Assembly (NCBI GenBank): GCA_036835375.1
Contig: DAITMB010000096.1
Span: forward strand, 1-19,974
Origin: JANQTF01 sp036835375
GTDB lineage: Bacteria > Bacteroidota > Bacteroidia > J057
Length of the DNA stretch: 19,974 nucleotides
Direction: 5' to 3'
This document shows, piece after piece, positions 5,886-14,055 of the stretch; the stretch's first letter is position 1, and the number at the start of each line of letters is the position of its first letter. The position numbers and the translations under genes were made by a program. Under the pieces are notes generated by a model. The model was not told the origin of the DNA. It ran no database searches and saw only the letters and a program-made list of their open reading frames with translations.

Positions 5886-7040
5886 TCAAGCCTTCTCCGA
5901 AGCATCTCCTTTCCATCGCTGGTTGAGCCAGAAAATTCCTGCTCCTGCCGCAATGATGGCCAATCCCAGAAGTGATTCACCAGGTCGCTCGAGTACCACA
6001 TAGCCCATGATCCAGAGATTCACTCCCAGAAAAATCGCCGGAGTGATCGGGAAGCCCCACACGCGGTAAGGCCGATGAAGTGTTGGCTCGCGCCAGCGCA
6101 GCACATACACCCCCGCGACGGTGAGGGACGTCAGCAGCATCAAGGTGAATGAAGCGTACACGATCACCTGCTCAAAACTGGCGCTGTAAATGAAAAGCAG
6201 CGTGATGCCCGTCTGGATGAGGAGCGCCGGAACAGGCATGCCTTGGCGGCTTCGCCGTGCCATGAATCGCAAGATCTGGTAGTCTTCACCCATCACCTGA
6301 TTGATCCTCGCCCCAAGAAATACCATTGCGCTCACTGTCGAGACCATGAGTAGGGCAATGAGCAGGGAAAGCACTGCACTCGCACCTTCTCCAAACAAAG
6401 TTTGCCCGACGATGAACCCAATCTCGATTTTACCAGCCAAATCGGGAATCGCGACAGTGTAGAGAAACACGTAGTGGAGCAAGGCATAGAGCAGCATCAC
6501 CAATAAGGTGCTGAAGAGCAGGGCTTTGGGAAGGTTTTTTTGCGGGTCCTTCATTTCGCCAACCAAATAAATGGAGGCATTCCAGCCCGTGTAGGCATAG
6601 GACACATAGACCAGAGCGATNNNNNNNNNNNNNNNNNNNNNNNNNNNNNNNNNNNNNNNNNNNNNNNNNNNNNNNNNNNNNNNNNNNNNNNNNNNNNNNN
6701 NNNNNNNNNNNNNNNNNNNNATGGCAGTGGGGGCGGCAAATCCAGCAGTGGCCGATACCCAGCCCGATAGGAATCCAATGCTGGGGTGATAAATTCTGCC
6801 CAGTAAGTGATATTCACCACCTGACCGTGGCAGCGCAGCGCCTAGCTCCCCATAGGCCAGGGCACCACAAAGGGCCACGATACCTCCTACGACCCAAAGC
6901 AAAATCAGCGCAAATACTGAGCTGATGTCCAATACTTGATAACCGAGGCTGGTAAAAACTCCCGTGCCGATCATGTTAGCGATGGCGATAAAAGCGGCGC
7001 TGCGGAGTTGAATGGGCCGAATGGGTGCGGTGGAATGCAT
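5886..7040 (-). CDS. APC-family amino-acid permease (contains assembly gap)
   Basis: This is an integral membrane transporter of the amino acid-polyamine-organocation superfamily. The N-terminus has the diagnostic TM1 motif I-A-I-A-N-M-I-G-T-G-V-F (unwound G-T-G). TM2-3 with G-E-L-G-A-A-L-P-R-S-G-G-E-Y, the Y-A-Y-T-G-W-N-A helix and the following loop G-E-M-K-D-P-Q-K-N-L-P-K-A are all typical of the APC/LAT group, which imports or exchanges amino acids. The ATG at 7040 is preferred to an in-frame TTG at 7052. A run of 100 N (6621-6720) replaces part of the middle. As written the frame is continuous and 384 codons long, but relatives are usually about 430-470 residues, so the true gap is probably larger. 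The substrate is unknown. The gene diverges from the M43 protease, with 256 bases between. Confidence 0.88.
   Translation of the reverse strand: MHSTAPIRPIQLRSAAFIAIANMIGTGVFTSLGYQVLDISSVFALILLWVVGGIVALCGALAYGELGAALPRSGGEYHLLGRIYHPSIGFLSGWVSATAGFAAPTAXXXXXXXXXXXXXXXXXXXXXXXXXXXXXXXXXXIALVYVSYAYTGWNASIYLVGEMKDPQKNLPKALLFSTLLVMLLYALLHYVFLYTVAIPDLAGKIEIGFIVGQTLFGEGASAVLSLLIALLMVSTVSAMVFLGARINQVMGEDYQILRFMARRSRQGMPVPALLIQTGITLLFIYSASFEQVIVYASFTLMLLTSLTVAGVYVLRWREPTLHRPYRVWGFPITPAIFLGVNLWIMGYVVLERPGESLLGLAIIAAGAGIFWLNQRWKGDASEKA
6621..6720. other. assembly gap (100 N)
   Basis: Exactly 100 N interrupt the permease gene between G-F-A-A-P-T-A and I-A-L-V-Y-V-S-Y-A-Y. A round 100 is a conventional placeholder for a gap of unknown size, so coordinates to the right are nominal. 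In APC permeases roughly 100 residues normally separate these two motifs, against about 33 represented here, so perhaps 200 or so bases are missing beyond the Ns. Confidence 0.98.
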
Positions 7041-7296
7041 CTTAGGATACAATCATGAAAATATTCGTTGCGAACTTCTGGATTTTTTGCGAAAAGTTAT
7101 TCACCATGCCGCCGTATCGAACAGCCCGCTGAAGCACGTACGAAAGTGATTTCTTGCGATTTAACCATCATTCCTTAACTTTCCATCGAAAAATAATCCA
7201 TGCACTACAGTGTTTTGCTTCGTCAAAATACCATAAATTGTCCTACATGAGAATTCTGTGCAGGATTCTTCGGATCGGTGAAAAATTTCCCCAACC
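7041..7296. promoter_or_regulatory. divergent intergenic region, permease and M43 protease
   Basis: These 256 bases separate the two divergent genes and must hold both promoters. On the plus strand TGTTTTGC (about 7211-7218), then TAAATTG 16 bases downstream of its TTTTG, weakly resembles the Bacteroidota TTTG...TAnnTTTG arrangement, but spacing and bases are both off. I see no palindromic operator and no riboswitch-like fold. The region is AT-rich around 7140-7250. Confidence 0.3.
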
Positions 7297-10200
7297 ATGA
7301 TGTATAGATCAAGAATGTGGGTCGTTTGCTGGCTCTTTATAGTGCTCAGTTCGACTGTATATGGGCAAAATATTCTGCAACCCGCTCAGCATGGGGGCGA
7401 CCTCAACCGCAGCATTGACCTGAGGGATCCGCAGGCGGGCACCCTGAGAAAAACGCCCGTGTACGTGTTCGATAAGCAAAATCCCCGTCACCGTTCGGCG
7501 ATCCCTCTTGTTCGAAGCTGCCACACCCAAGAGTCGGAGGCCGACCTCCACGTGCTCTCTCCCGGGGGCACTGAAAGCGATTCTTCATTCGAATTCTGGA
7601 TGCAACAGTCGATCCAGCAGCAACAAAGGAGTCGCGGCTTCTTCAGGTTTGGACCCGAAGAACTCCTCACCATTCCTACGGTGGTCCACGTGATCTACGC
7701 ATCGCCGATAGAAAATATCAGCGATGCTCAAGTGCTCTCACAGATTCAGGTATTGAATCAGGACTATCGCCGTCAGAATCCTGACCAGGTAGCTACTCCC
7801 AGAGAATATCGCAACATTGCTGTGGATACAGGCATTGAGTTCTGCCTCGCCAATCTTGATCCGCAAGGCCGTCCTACCAATGGCATTCATCGCGTTTCTT
7901 TTGGCGGTGCGCCCTTCACGGAGCGCTACCTCAATGAGGTCATCAAGCCCGCCACCAGTTGGGATCCCAATCGATATTTTAATATCTGGGTGTGTCACCT
8001 AGCGGACAATGTCTTGGGCTTCGCGCAGTTTCCTGTCTCTTCGGGCCTGAGCGGCGTGCCCAGCCAGCGGTCCTCGGCAGCGACGGACGGCGTGGTGATT
8101 CATTACAGTGTGTTTGGCACGACGGGGACGGTGTCCCCTCCTTTTAACCGTGGTCGCACTGCTACTCACGAGGTGGGGCATTGGTTGGGGTTGCGCCACG
8201 TGTGGGGCGACGGTCCGTGTGGGGTGGACGACTTTTGTGGTGACACACCCGAGACAGCAGGGCCGCACTATGGTTGTCCGCCGGGATCCATGGGTTGCCA
8301 AAATGTCAACGCGATGATTCAGAATTACATGGATTATTCCGATGATGGCTGCATGAATCTGTTCACACAAGACCAAAAAACCAGGATGAGGCTGGTGCTT
8401 CAAAACAGTCCGCGAAGGGGAAGTCTGCTGACTTCAAGGGTCTGTGTGCCACCGCTGGTCCCCCCCATTCCGGCCTTTGCCGCCAACGTTCGTCAAGGCT
8501 GCGGCCCATTGCGAGTGAGCTTTCAGGATCGCTCCGAAGGCAAGGAGCTTTCACTCCAATGGACCTTTCCCGGCGCCAGCCCCAGCAGCTCTGACAAGCC
8601 CAATCCCAGCGTCGTCTATCGCAATCCGGGCGTGTATCCTGTGTCTCTGCGTGTGACCAATGCCGCTGGTACCCGAGCCATCACCACTGAGCAATACATC
8701 ACCGTGACGGCAGCGGGTCTGGGATTACCCTATGACATTACCCTCGAATCAGGATCTCCTTTGCCGCCCACAGGATTTTCCTTCCGCAATCCCGACAATG
8801 ATTACACTTGGGCGATTTCTGAGCGCGTCGGAGCGCGAGGGCAAAGTCGCCGATCCCTCAGCATCAATAATTTTGATAACAAACTTGTTCATAGCGCTGA
8901 CTGGTTGCTGCTGCCAGTGATGAATTTCACGGGGGAAACGGCGCCTGTCCTGAGTTTTGACCTCGCCTATGGCGCTTACGGCGGCCAGTTTTCGGATACT
9001 TTGGGCGTATTCGTCTCTACGGGCTGTGGTACCCTGTTTCGATCGATTTACTACAAAGGGGGGGAACAGCTTGCGACAGTAGATCGTGCTGTTCGCGTGC
9101 CTTTCACGCCAGAAGAGGAATCGTGGCGAACCGAACAGATCGACTTGCGCTTTTTGGTGGGGGAACCCAACGTCGAGATTGCATTCATCAATTTTTCAGG
9201 AAACGGCAATGACATTTATTTGGACAATATTCGATTAGGTGCCCCGCTGCCTTTGCCTCCAGTTCCTGCATTCACAGCGAGTGCACAGGAGATTTGTGCC
9301 GGAGAATTCGTCGAGTTCAGATCCACAACGCCCGGAGCTTCTTTGGAACACATCTGGTCCTTTCCCGGTGCTACGCCGGCCAGCGTCGTCGGCACAACTC
9401 CGCGTGTAAAATATGAAACTGCGGGCAAATACGATGTGATCTTGACGGTCAGGGGACCAGGGGGAGAGCGGACCGTGACCCGGCAGGCAGTGCTTCAGGT
9501 GAATGGAGCACCAAAACTTCAGATCGAAGGTCAGCGAGACATTTGTCAAGGAGAGACCTTGCGCCTGCGAGCTTCAGGCGCAGAGCAGTACGAATGGATG
9601 GTCGGCGAGGAGCGCGTTCAGCGGGGTTCACAAGCGGAATTGACATTCGAGCCAAAGGCAGACAATGTACTGCTTGTGATCGGTGAGGGAGCAGGTTGTG
9701 TAAGTCAGCAATCGCTGCCGATTCGAGTGAAGCGCGTGCGCCCATTGGTGATCACGCCCGCCACAGCAGAAATCTGCGCAGGAGAGCAATTGGTGCTGCA
9801 AGCCACAGGCGCCACACGCTATCGATGGTCGGCAGCTTCTATCGCGGCAGAGGCATCTTCTGGAAATCTGGCCGTGTCCCCGACCCAGACCACTTCCTAT
9901 CGTGTCGAAGGAGTGACTGACGATGGTTGTACCCTGCGCGCTGAAGCGACGATCACGGTGCGAGAATCCCCGACTGCGTTGGACATCGTGGCGCCGCGCT
10001 TGCGCATTTGTCCCGGCGAATCGGTGGAGCTTCAAGCCAGAGGCGCGGATGCCTATCGCTGGTCGCCGACCGTCGGCCTCAACAAGAGTGATGGTGCCGA
10101 AGTGCTGGCGAGTCCAGATGTGAGTACGACCTACCGCATCGAAGGCACCAATGCGTTTGGCTGCCGAAACAGCCGCGAGCTGCGAATTGAGGTGATCCCC

Positions 10201-12816
10201 TTTCCGGAGGTTCAGATTCGCAGTCTCACACCACGCATTTGTGCGGGCACTTCCGTCACGTTGCAAGCTCGGGGAGCGCTGCGCTACGATTGGCTGCCCC
10301 ATCAGTTGGTCCAGGGGCAAGGTGCCGAGGTGCAGGCTGCACCTGATCAAGATCAAGTCTTTACGGTGATTGGTCTCAATGAAGCAGGTTGTAGTGATAC
10401 GGCCCAAGTATTGGTGCAAGTCGTTCAGCCTGAGCCTATCCAAATCTTTGCTTCGGAGCCTGTGGTATGCCCTGGCGCTGCGACGACGCTGAGCGCTTCC
10501 GGGGCGAATGACTATCGATGGGTGAGCTCTCAGAGTTTATCAGGCAGCACGGGACCTAGCGTAATCGCCCGGCCCCGAAGCCAAGAGACGTATCGGGTGA
10601 CGGGCCGTGATCGCCAAGGCTGCATGAGCAGTGCCTCGGTGACCATCCAAGTTGCGGCGGGTGGCAGCCCTACTGCGGATTTTCGGGCGGAGAAAACCTT
10701 GACTTGCGCGGGAGAAGCTGTTCAGTTCAGCTCCCTTTCGCGCCATGCCGTCGGCTTCCGCTGGGAATTCGAAGGAGGAGAACCTGCCTTTTCCAGTGAA
10801 GCCAATCCCAGCATCCGCTTTCCTCGAGAAGGATCGTTCACGGTTCGCCTCGAAGTGCTGGGCTGCGACCGCCGAACAGATCGGCAGGAACGATACAATT
10901 ATCTATTCATTACCAAGCCTGCCACCATCTCTCTCAACACCGCTGACCGCGTGGTGTGTCGCGGGGAGCAGATCTCAATGCTTGCCTCTGGGTTGAGAAC
11001 TTACGAATGGTCGCCCAGCATCGGGCTCGACCGCGCTGAAGGGCCTTCTGTGATGGCCATGCCGCTTTCTACGACGACCTACACTGTCAAAGGGATAGAT
11101 CAGGACGGATGCACCAGCACCAAAAAAGTGACCTTAGAAGTAGTAACGCCGCAGGAAGTAGTCATTTTTCCTGCCAAAGCCAGCATTTGTAAAGGGGATT
11201 CCGTGCGATTGATAGCGAGAGGCGCTTTGGATTATCGCTGGGCAGCGCCAGGTGTAGCTTCCGTCGGGCAGGCTTCTGAGATCGTAGTTCGCCCCAGCAA
11301 AACGATGACTTATTCCCTCCAAGCCGTCGATCTCAATGGCTGTACCTATCGGCGAGAGGTCGTGGTGGAGGTGGCTGATTCTCTCTCTTTGAAGCTATCT
11401 GCTGATAAAATGACCATCTGTGAAGGAGAGCGGGTAAAACTTCTCGCTACTGGTGCCCCTGTGGTCAACTGGCGTCCGGCGGGCTTTTTGAGCACCGCCA
11501 CAGGGAGCGACATTGATGCCTTTCCGCTTCAGACCACGACTTTTTATGCAGTGGGGACCAGCGAAACGGGTTGTCGGGCAGAAGGTGCAATCACGCTCAC
11601 TGTCAATCCTGTGTCGCCTGTGACGGTGAAAGCACAAGACAGTGTGATCTGTCCTGGGCAAGGCACGCTGCTGACCGCCACGGGCGGTGTCAATTTCACG
11701 TGGAGTCCTGCCACAGGTCTCAATCAAGTCCGCGGACCGCTGGTGACCGCAGCACCCGCTCAAACGACGACCTACACTGTGATGCGCGACGGCGGCGCCT
11801 GTGGGGCCTCTACCCAAATCACTGTCGAAGTGAAGGCACCCGAACCATTGCTGCTCTCGCCTACCACAGCGAAAATTTGCCGGGGCGACGAAGTGCGTCT
11901 CGGAGTGAGCGGAGGCACCCGCTACGTGTGGGAATTGGCGGAGGGCCTCTCTACGATCGCCGGGGCCGAGGTGCGGGTGAAGCCGAGTGTCACGACGCAG
12001 TATGTCGTGCGGAGCCTCGACACCCGGAATTGTGAATTGCTCGGTACAGCGACCGTTGTGGTGTCTTCCAGCGACTTCATGGAGGCGGCAAGCTCTGCCA
12101 GCACGGTATGTGCGGGGGAGGAAGTGACCTTGACAGCCAGCGGCGCTGTATCGTATGTGTGGGCACCTGAACCGAGCTTGTTGAGCGACAGCGGAGCCCG
12201 TGTGTATGCCCAGCCGACGATCGGCACAATATATCAAGTCATGGGAGAAAATGAGGAAGGATGTCGCGACACGGCGACGGTGGAGGTCAGGGTAAGGGAA
12301 TTCGAAGCAGATTTCTTGATACAACCCGATAGAATTGATCTTGCTGATGGGCCTGGCTTGGTCCAGTTTTCAGGAGAAATCGAAGGGGCGAAGGAATACG
12401 CGTGGAAGTTTGGGGAGCGGGGAAGCGCCAGCGATGCCAACCCGCTGCATGTTTTTACGCAGCCGGGGAACCATGCCATCCAATTTGCTGCCTCAGACGG
12501 AATCTGCGTGTCGAGGACGGAGGGCGTGCTGGTCGTTGAAAATAGCTCCAGTATAGAGGAAATCTTAGATCAGGGAGACATTCGGCTGGAGTCCGCCGGC
12601 AATGGGATGTTTCGGCTCACTTTTCGCAGTCCGCGCAAGATGTACCTGCGCCTACGCTTGCTGGATGCTTCGGGGACAGAATTGCTCAGCGGCGCCATTC
12701 GTCCCGGACCTGGGCCCTATGCACAAGACTTTGACCTACGTAGCTATCCTGTGGGAGAATACTATTTGCGGCTTAGTGATGGCGAAATGACTGAGACCCT
12801 CGCGTGGAAGCGCTAA
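7297..12816 (+). CDS. secreted M43 metalloprotease with PKD/Ig-like repeats
   Basis: The 1839-residue exported protein starts with a signal peptide (1-23, cleavage near V-Y-G/Q), then a pro-region to about 125. An M43 (pappalysin-like) metzincin domain follows at about 127-385: zinc motif HEVGHWLGLRH at 291-301, base Glu292, and Met-turn N-Y-M345-D-Y, with the C-G-V-D-D-F-C-G-D-T-P-E-T segment typical of the family. Next are a PKD domain (388-472), a beta-sandwich of about 175 residues (473-648), a second PKD (648-738), five Ig-like modules (740-1124), PKD (1124-1207), six more Ig-like modules (1207-1668), PKD (1668-1751) and a C-terminal beta domain (1752-1839) resembling a T9SS sorting tail (L-R-L-L-D-A-S-G...Y-P-V-G-E-Y-Y-L-R-L). 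It should be an extracellular or surface-attached protease; the substrate is unknown. Confidence 0.92.
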   Translation: MMYRSRMWVVCWLFIVLSSTVYGQNILQPAQHGGDLNRSIDLRDPQAGTLRKTPVYVFDKQNPRHRSAIPLVRSCHTQESEADLHVLSPGGTESDSSFEFWMQQSIQQQQRSRGFFRFGPEELLTIPTVVHVIYASPIENISDAQVLSQIQVLNQDYRRQNPDQVATPREYRNIAVDTGIEFCLANLDPQGRPTNGIHRVSFGGAPFTERYLNEVIKPATSWDPNRYFNIWVCHLADNVLGFAQFPVSSGLSGVPSQRSSAATDGVVIHYSVFGTTGTVSPPFNRGRTATHEVGHWLGLRHVWGDGPCGVDDFCGDTPETAGPHYGCPPGSMGCQNVNAMIQNYMDYSDDGCMNLFTQDQKTRMRLVLQNSPRRGSLLTSRVCVPPLVPPIPAFAANVRQGCGPLRVSFQDRSEGKELSLQWTFPGASPSSSDKPNPSVVYRNPGVYPVSLRVTNAAGTRAITTEQYITVTAAGLGLPYDITLESGSPLPPTGFSFRNPDNDYTWAISERVGARGQSRRSLSINNFDNKLVHSADWLLLPVMNFTGETAPVLSFDLAYGAYGGQFSDTLGVFVSTGCGTLFRSIYYKGGEQLATVDRAVRVPFTPEEESWRTEQIDLRFLVGEPNVEIAFINFSGNGNDIYLDNIRLGAPLPLPPVPAFTASAQEICAGEFVEFRSTTPGASLEHIWSFPGATPASVVGTTPRVKYETAGKYDVILTVRGPGGERTVTRQAVLQVNGAPKLQIEGQRDICQGETLRLRASGAEQYEWMVGEERVQRGSQAELTFEPKADNVLLVIGEGAGCVSQQSLPIRVKRVRPLVITPATAEICAGEQLVLQATGATRYRWSAASIAAEASSGNLAVSPTQTTSYRVEGVTDDGCTLRAEATITVRESPTALDIVAPRLRICPGESVELQARGADAYRWSPTVGLNKSDGAEVLASPDVSTTYRIEGTNAFGCRNSRELRIEVIPFPEVQIRSLTPRICAGTSVTLQARGALRYDWLPHQLVQGQGAEVQAAPDQDQVFTVIGLNEAGCSDTAQVLVQVVQPEPIQIFASEPVVCPGAATTLSASGANDYRWVSSQSLSGSTGPSVIARPRSQETYRVTGRDRQGCMSSASVTIQVAAGGSPTADFRAEKTLTCAGEAVQFSSLSRHAVGFRWEFEGGEPAFSSEANPSIRFPREGSFTVRLEVLGCDRRTDRQERYNYLFITKPATISLNTADRVVCRGEQISMLASGLRTYEWSPSIGLDRAEGPSVMAMPLSTTTYTVKGIDQDGCTSTKKVTLEVVTPQEVVIFPAKASICKGDSVRLIARGALDYRWAAPGVASVGQASEIVVRPSKTMTYSLQAVDLNGCTYRREVVVEVADSLSLKLSADKMTICEGERVKLLATGAPVVNWRPAGFLSTATGSDIDAFPLQTTTFYAVGTSETGCRAEGAITLTVNPVSPVTVKAQDSVICPGQGTLLTATGGVNFTWSPATGLNQVRGPLVTAAPAQTTTYTVMRDGGACGASTQITVEVKAPEPLLLSPTTAKICRGDEVRLGVSGGTRYVWELAEGLSTIAGAEVRVKPSVTTQYVVRSLDTRNCELLGTATVVVSSSDFMEAASSASTVCAGEEVTLTASGAVSYVWAPEPSLLSDSGARVYAQPTIGTIYQVMGENEEGCRDTATVEVRVREFEADFLIQPDRIDLADGPGLVQFSGEIEGAKEYAWKFGERGSASDANPLHVFTQPGNHAIQFAASDGICVSRTEGVLVVENSSSIEEILDQGDIRLESAGNGMFRLTFRSPRKMYLRLRLLDASGTELLSGAIRPGPGPYAQDFDLRSYPVGEYYLRLSDGEMTETLAWKR
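9517..10668 (+). repeat. five tandem Ig-like modules, about 231 bp each
   Basis: Within the M43 protease, five consecutive modules of about 77 residues share [IV]-C-x-G-x-x-x-x-L-x-A-x-G-A-x-x-Y-x-W near the start and Y-x-V-x-G-x-x-x-x-G-C near the end. One Cys at each of these two places suggests one disulfide per module. The modules have diverged clearly at DNA level, so they are old duplications and not slippage-prone copies. A PKD domain ends the block. Confidence 0.88.
10918..12300 (+). repeat. six further tandem Ig-like modules
   Basis: Six more modules of the same type follow the internal PKD domain. They are closer to a common consensus than the first block: [IV]-C-x-G-[DEQ], a central W-x-P-x-x-G-L, then P-x-x-T-T-x-Y-x-V, and a final Cys. 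Every one keeps both Cys. Together with the first block this makes eleven modules separated by a single PKD spacer. Confidence 0.88.
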
Positions 12817-12967
12817 AATTTCCGCGGGGCACACCCTGGCGAAAGGCTTCCTTTGTCGCCAAGCTGACAAGGAAAGCGGCTGCTTCTCATGAACCTTTCG
12901 AGGAGCTAAGCGTTACCATGACAGCATAAAAGAGCTTTTCCAGCCCTTCTCTCTACTTTTTTCGCTT

Positions 12968-13918
12968 ATGAAACCTCATCTGATTCCCGTCATCGCTTGG
13001 TTGGGAGTAGGACTTGTTGTCCCGGTTCTGCCGGCCTGCAGTTCCTCTACCGCTTCCAATGGCGCCTCCAGCCAAACTACCGCCCCTGTGAATAGCCCGC
13101 TTGATCTGGATCCCTATTGGTATCAAGGCAAGGGAGAAGTTACGAGCTATGATCTCAGCCAGGGACGCTATCGAGATGTACATCCCGGGAGCGCGGTACT
13201 GGTATTTGTGTCCGAAGATTTCCTCACTGACAAGCAAGTCAAAAATGAGTCATATCGCAGCGACGCCACAACCAAGGTCTTGAAAGTCAATGCCATGCGG
13301 CATTTCCCCACAGGAATCTACGATTATTCCATCATGACCTCGGTGTTCAGTCCGGCTGACACGCGCATCTATCCCCACGCGCTCAAGGTGACCATGTCCG
13401 CTCAGGATTGGTGTGGGCAGGCATTTGTACAAATAAACCGAAGAGAGAAAGATTTTCAACTACAACAGTTTTCCTACTTTGAGCAAGAAGGCGACGTGGA
13501 TGTCACAATCAATCAAGACGTATGGCTTGAAGATGAAATGTGGACCCGCCTTCGGATGGATCCGATGAGCCTTCCAACTGGATCGGTGAAGGTGCTTCCT
13601 TCGTTGATGGCTTTGCGCTTGTTGCACATGGCCAATGAGCCGATCGAGGCGCGGGCTTCTTTGGCGAAGTACGAAGGCAGTGAATTTACCGGAAATCAGC
13701 TCCAAATGTATTCCCTCCAATACCCCAATCGCTCGCTGGAGATCGTCTTTGAGGCAGCTTCACCTTACCAGATTGTGGGATGGGTAGAAACGAATCCCGC
13801 CATGGGTGTCAGCAAAACCCTCCGCACGGTGGCCAAGAAAAAAGAGACGGTTCTCGTGGACTATTGGTCCAAAAATGGACTCGCCGATAGTGTGTATCGC
13901 GTCCAGCTTGGCTTGTGA
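12968..13918 (+). CDS. large conserved lipoprotein ('Maf'-mislabelled family)
   Basis: The 316-residue product begins with a lipoprotein signal (lipobox V-L-P-A-C24), followed by a Ser/Thr/Ala-rich linker to about residue 42. The body opens with D-P-Y-W-Y-Q-G-K-G-E-V-T-S-Y-D-L and continues with G-S-A-V-L-V-F-V-S-E-D-F, then F-P-T-G-I-Y-D-Y-S-I-M-T-S-V-F and D-W-C-G-Q. I recognise this as a family common in Bacteroidota that databases often label 'septum formation inhibitor Maf'. It has no Maf nucleotide-pyrophosphatase signature, and its lipid anchor argues for an envelope role, so that label should not be carried over. The beta-rich body may bind a ligand, but its function is unknown. It follows the M43 protease by 151 bases, where only a weak bulged hairpin is seen, and ends at a bidirectional terminator. 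Confidence 0.85.
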   Translation: MKPHLIPVIAWLGVGLVVPVLPACSSSTASNGASSQTTAPVNSPLDLDPYWYQGKGEVTSYDLSQGRYRDVHPGSAVLVFVSEDFLTDKQVKNESYRSDATTKVLKVNAMRHFPTGIYDYSIMTSVFSPADTRIYPHALKVTMSAQDWCGQAFVQINRREKDFQLQQFSYFEQEGDVDVTINQDVWLEDEMWTRLRMDPMSLPTGSVKVLPSLMALRLLHMANEPIEARASLAKYEGSEFTGNQLQMYSLQYPNRSLEIVFEAASPYQIVGWVETNPAMGVSKTLRTVAKKKETVLVDYWSKNGLADSVYRVQLGL

Positions 13919-13993
13919 TGCAAAAGGAATTTTCCTGCTATCGATGCCTCAACTGTTGCGCCGATTTGTCTCTCAATCAATGACAGCGCATGC

Positions 13994-14029
13994 AAAAAGC
14001 TTCTCTTGGTTTTCCAAGAGAAGCTTTTT
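13994..14029. terminator. perfect bidirectional intrinsic terminator
   Basis: AAAAAGCTTCTCTTGG (13994-14009), a TTTT loop, and CCAAGAGAAGCTTTTT (14014-14029) form a 16-bp perfect stem. The outer A5/T5 provides a U-tract in both directions. It lies exactly between the convergent lipoprotein gene (stop 13918) and the aldehyde dehydrogenase gene (stop 14056), so it can end transcripts from both strands. Confidence 0.95.
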
Positions 14030-14055
14030 AATGGAGTCGAAGTCCCTATTTGCCA

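Noticed and set aside
9628..10443. Minus-strand open frame of 271 codons opposite the first Ig-like block
   Set aside because: Same reason: antisense to real coding repeats, no family-like sequence, probably a side effect of codon bias.
11395..12324. Minus-strand open frame of 309 codons opposite the Ig-like modules
   Set aside because: It lies wholly antisense to a well-supported gene, has His/Arg-rich composition with no recognisable motif, and repeats as the sense modules repeat.
12817..12967. Hairpin around GCTTCCTTTGTC / GACAAGGAAAGC after the M43 gene as a terminator
   Set aside because: The stem needs a bulge and no T-run follows, so I did not call a terminator.
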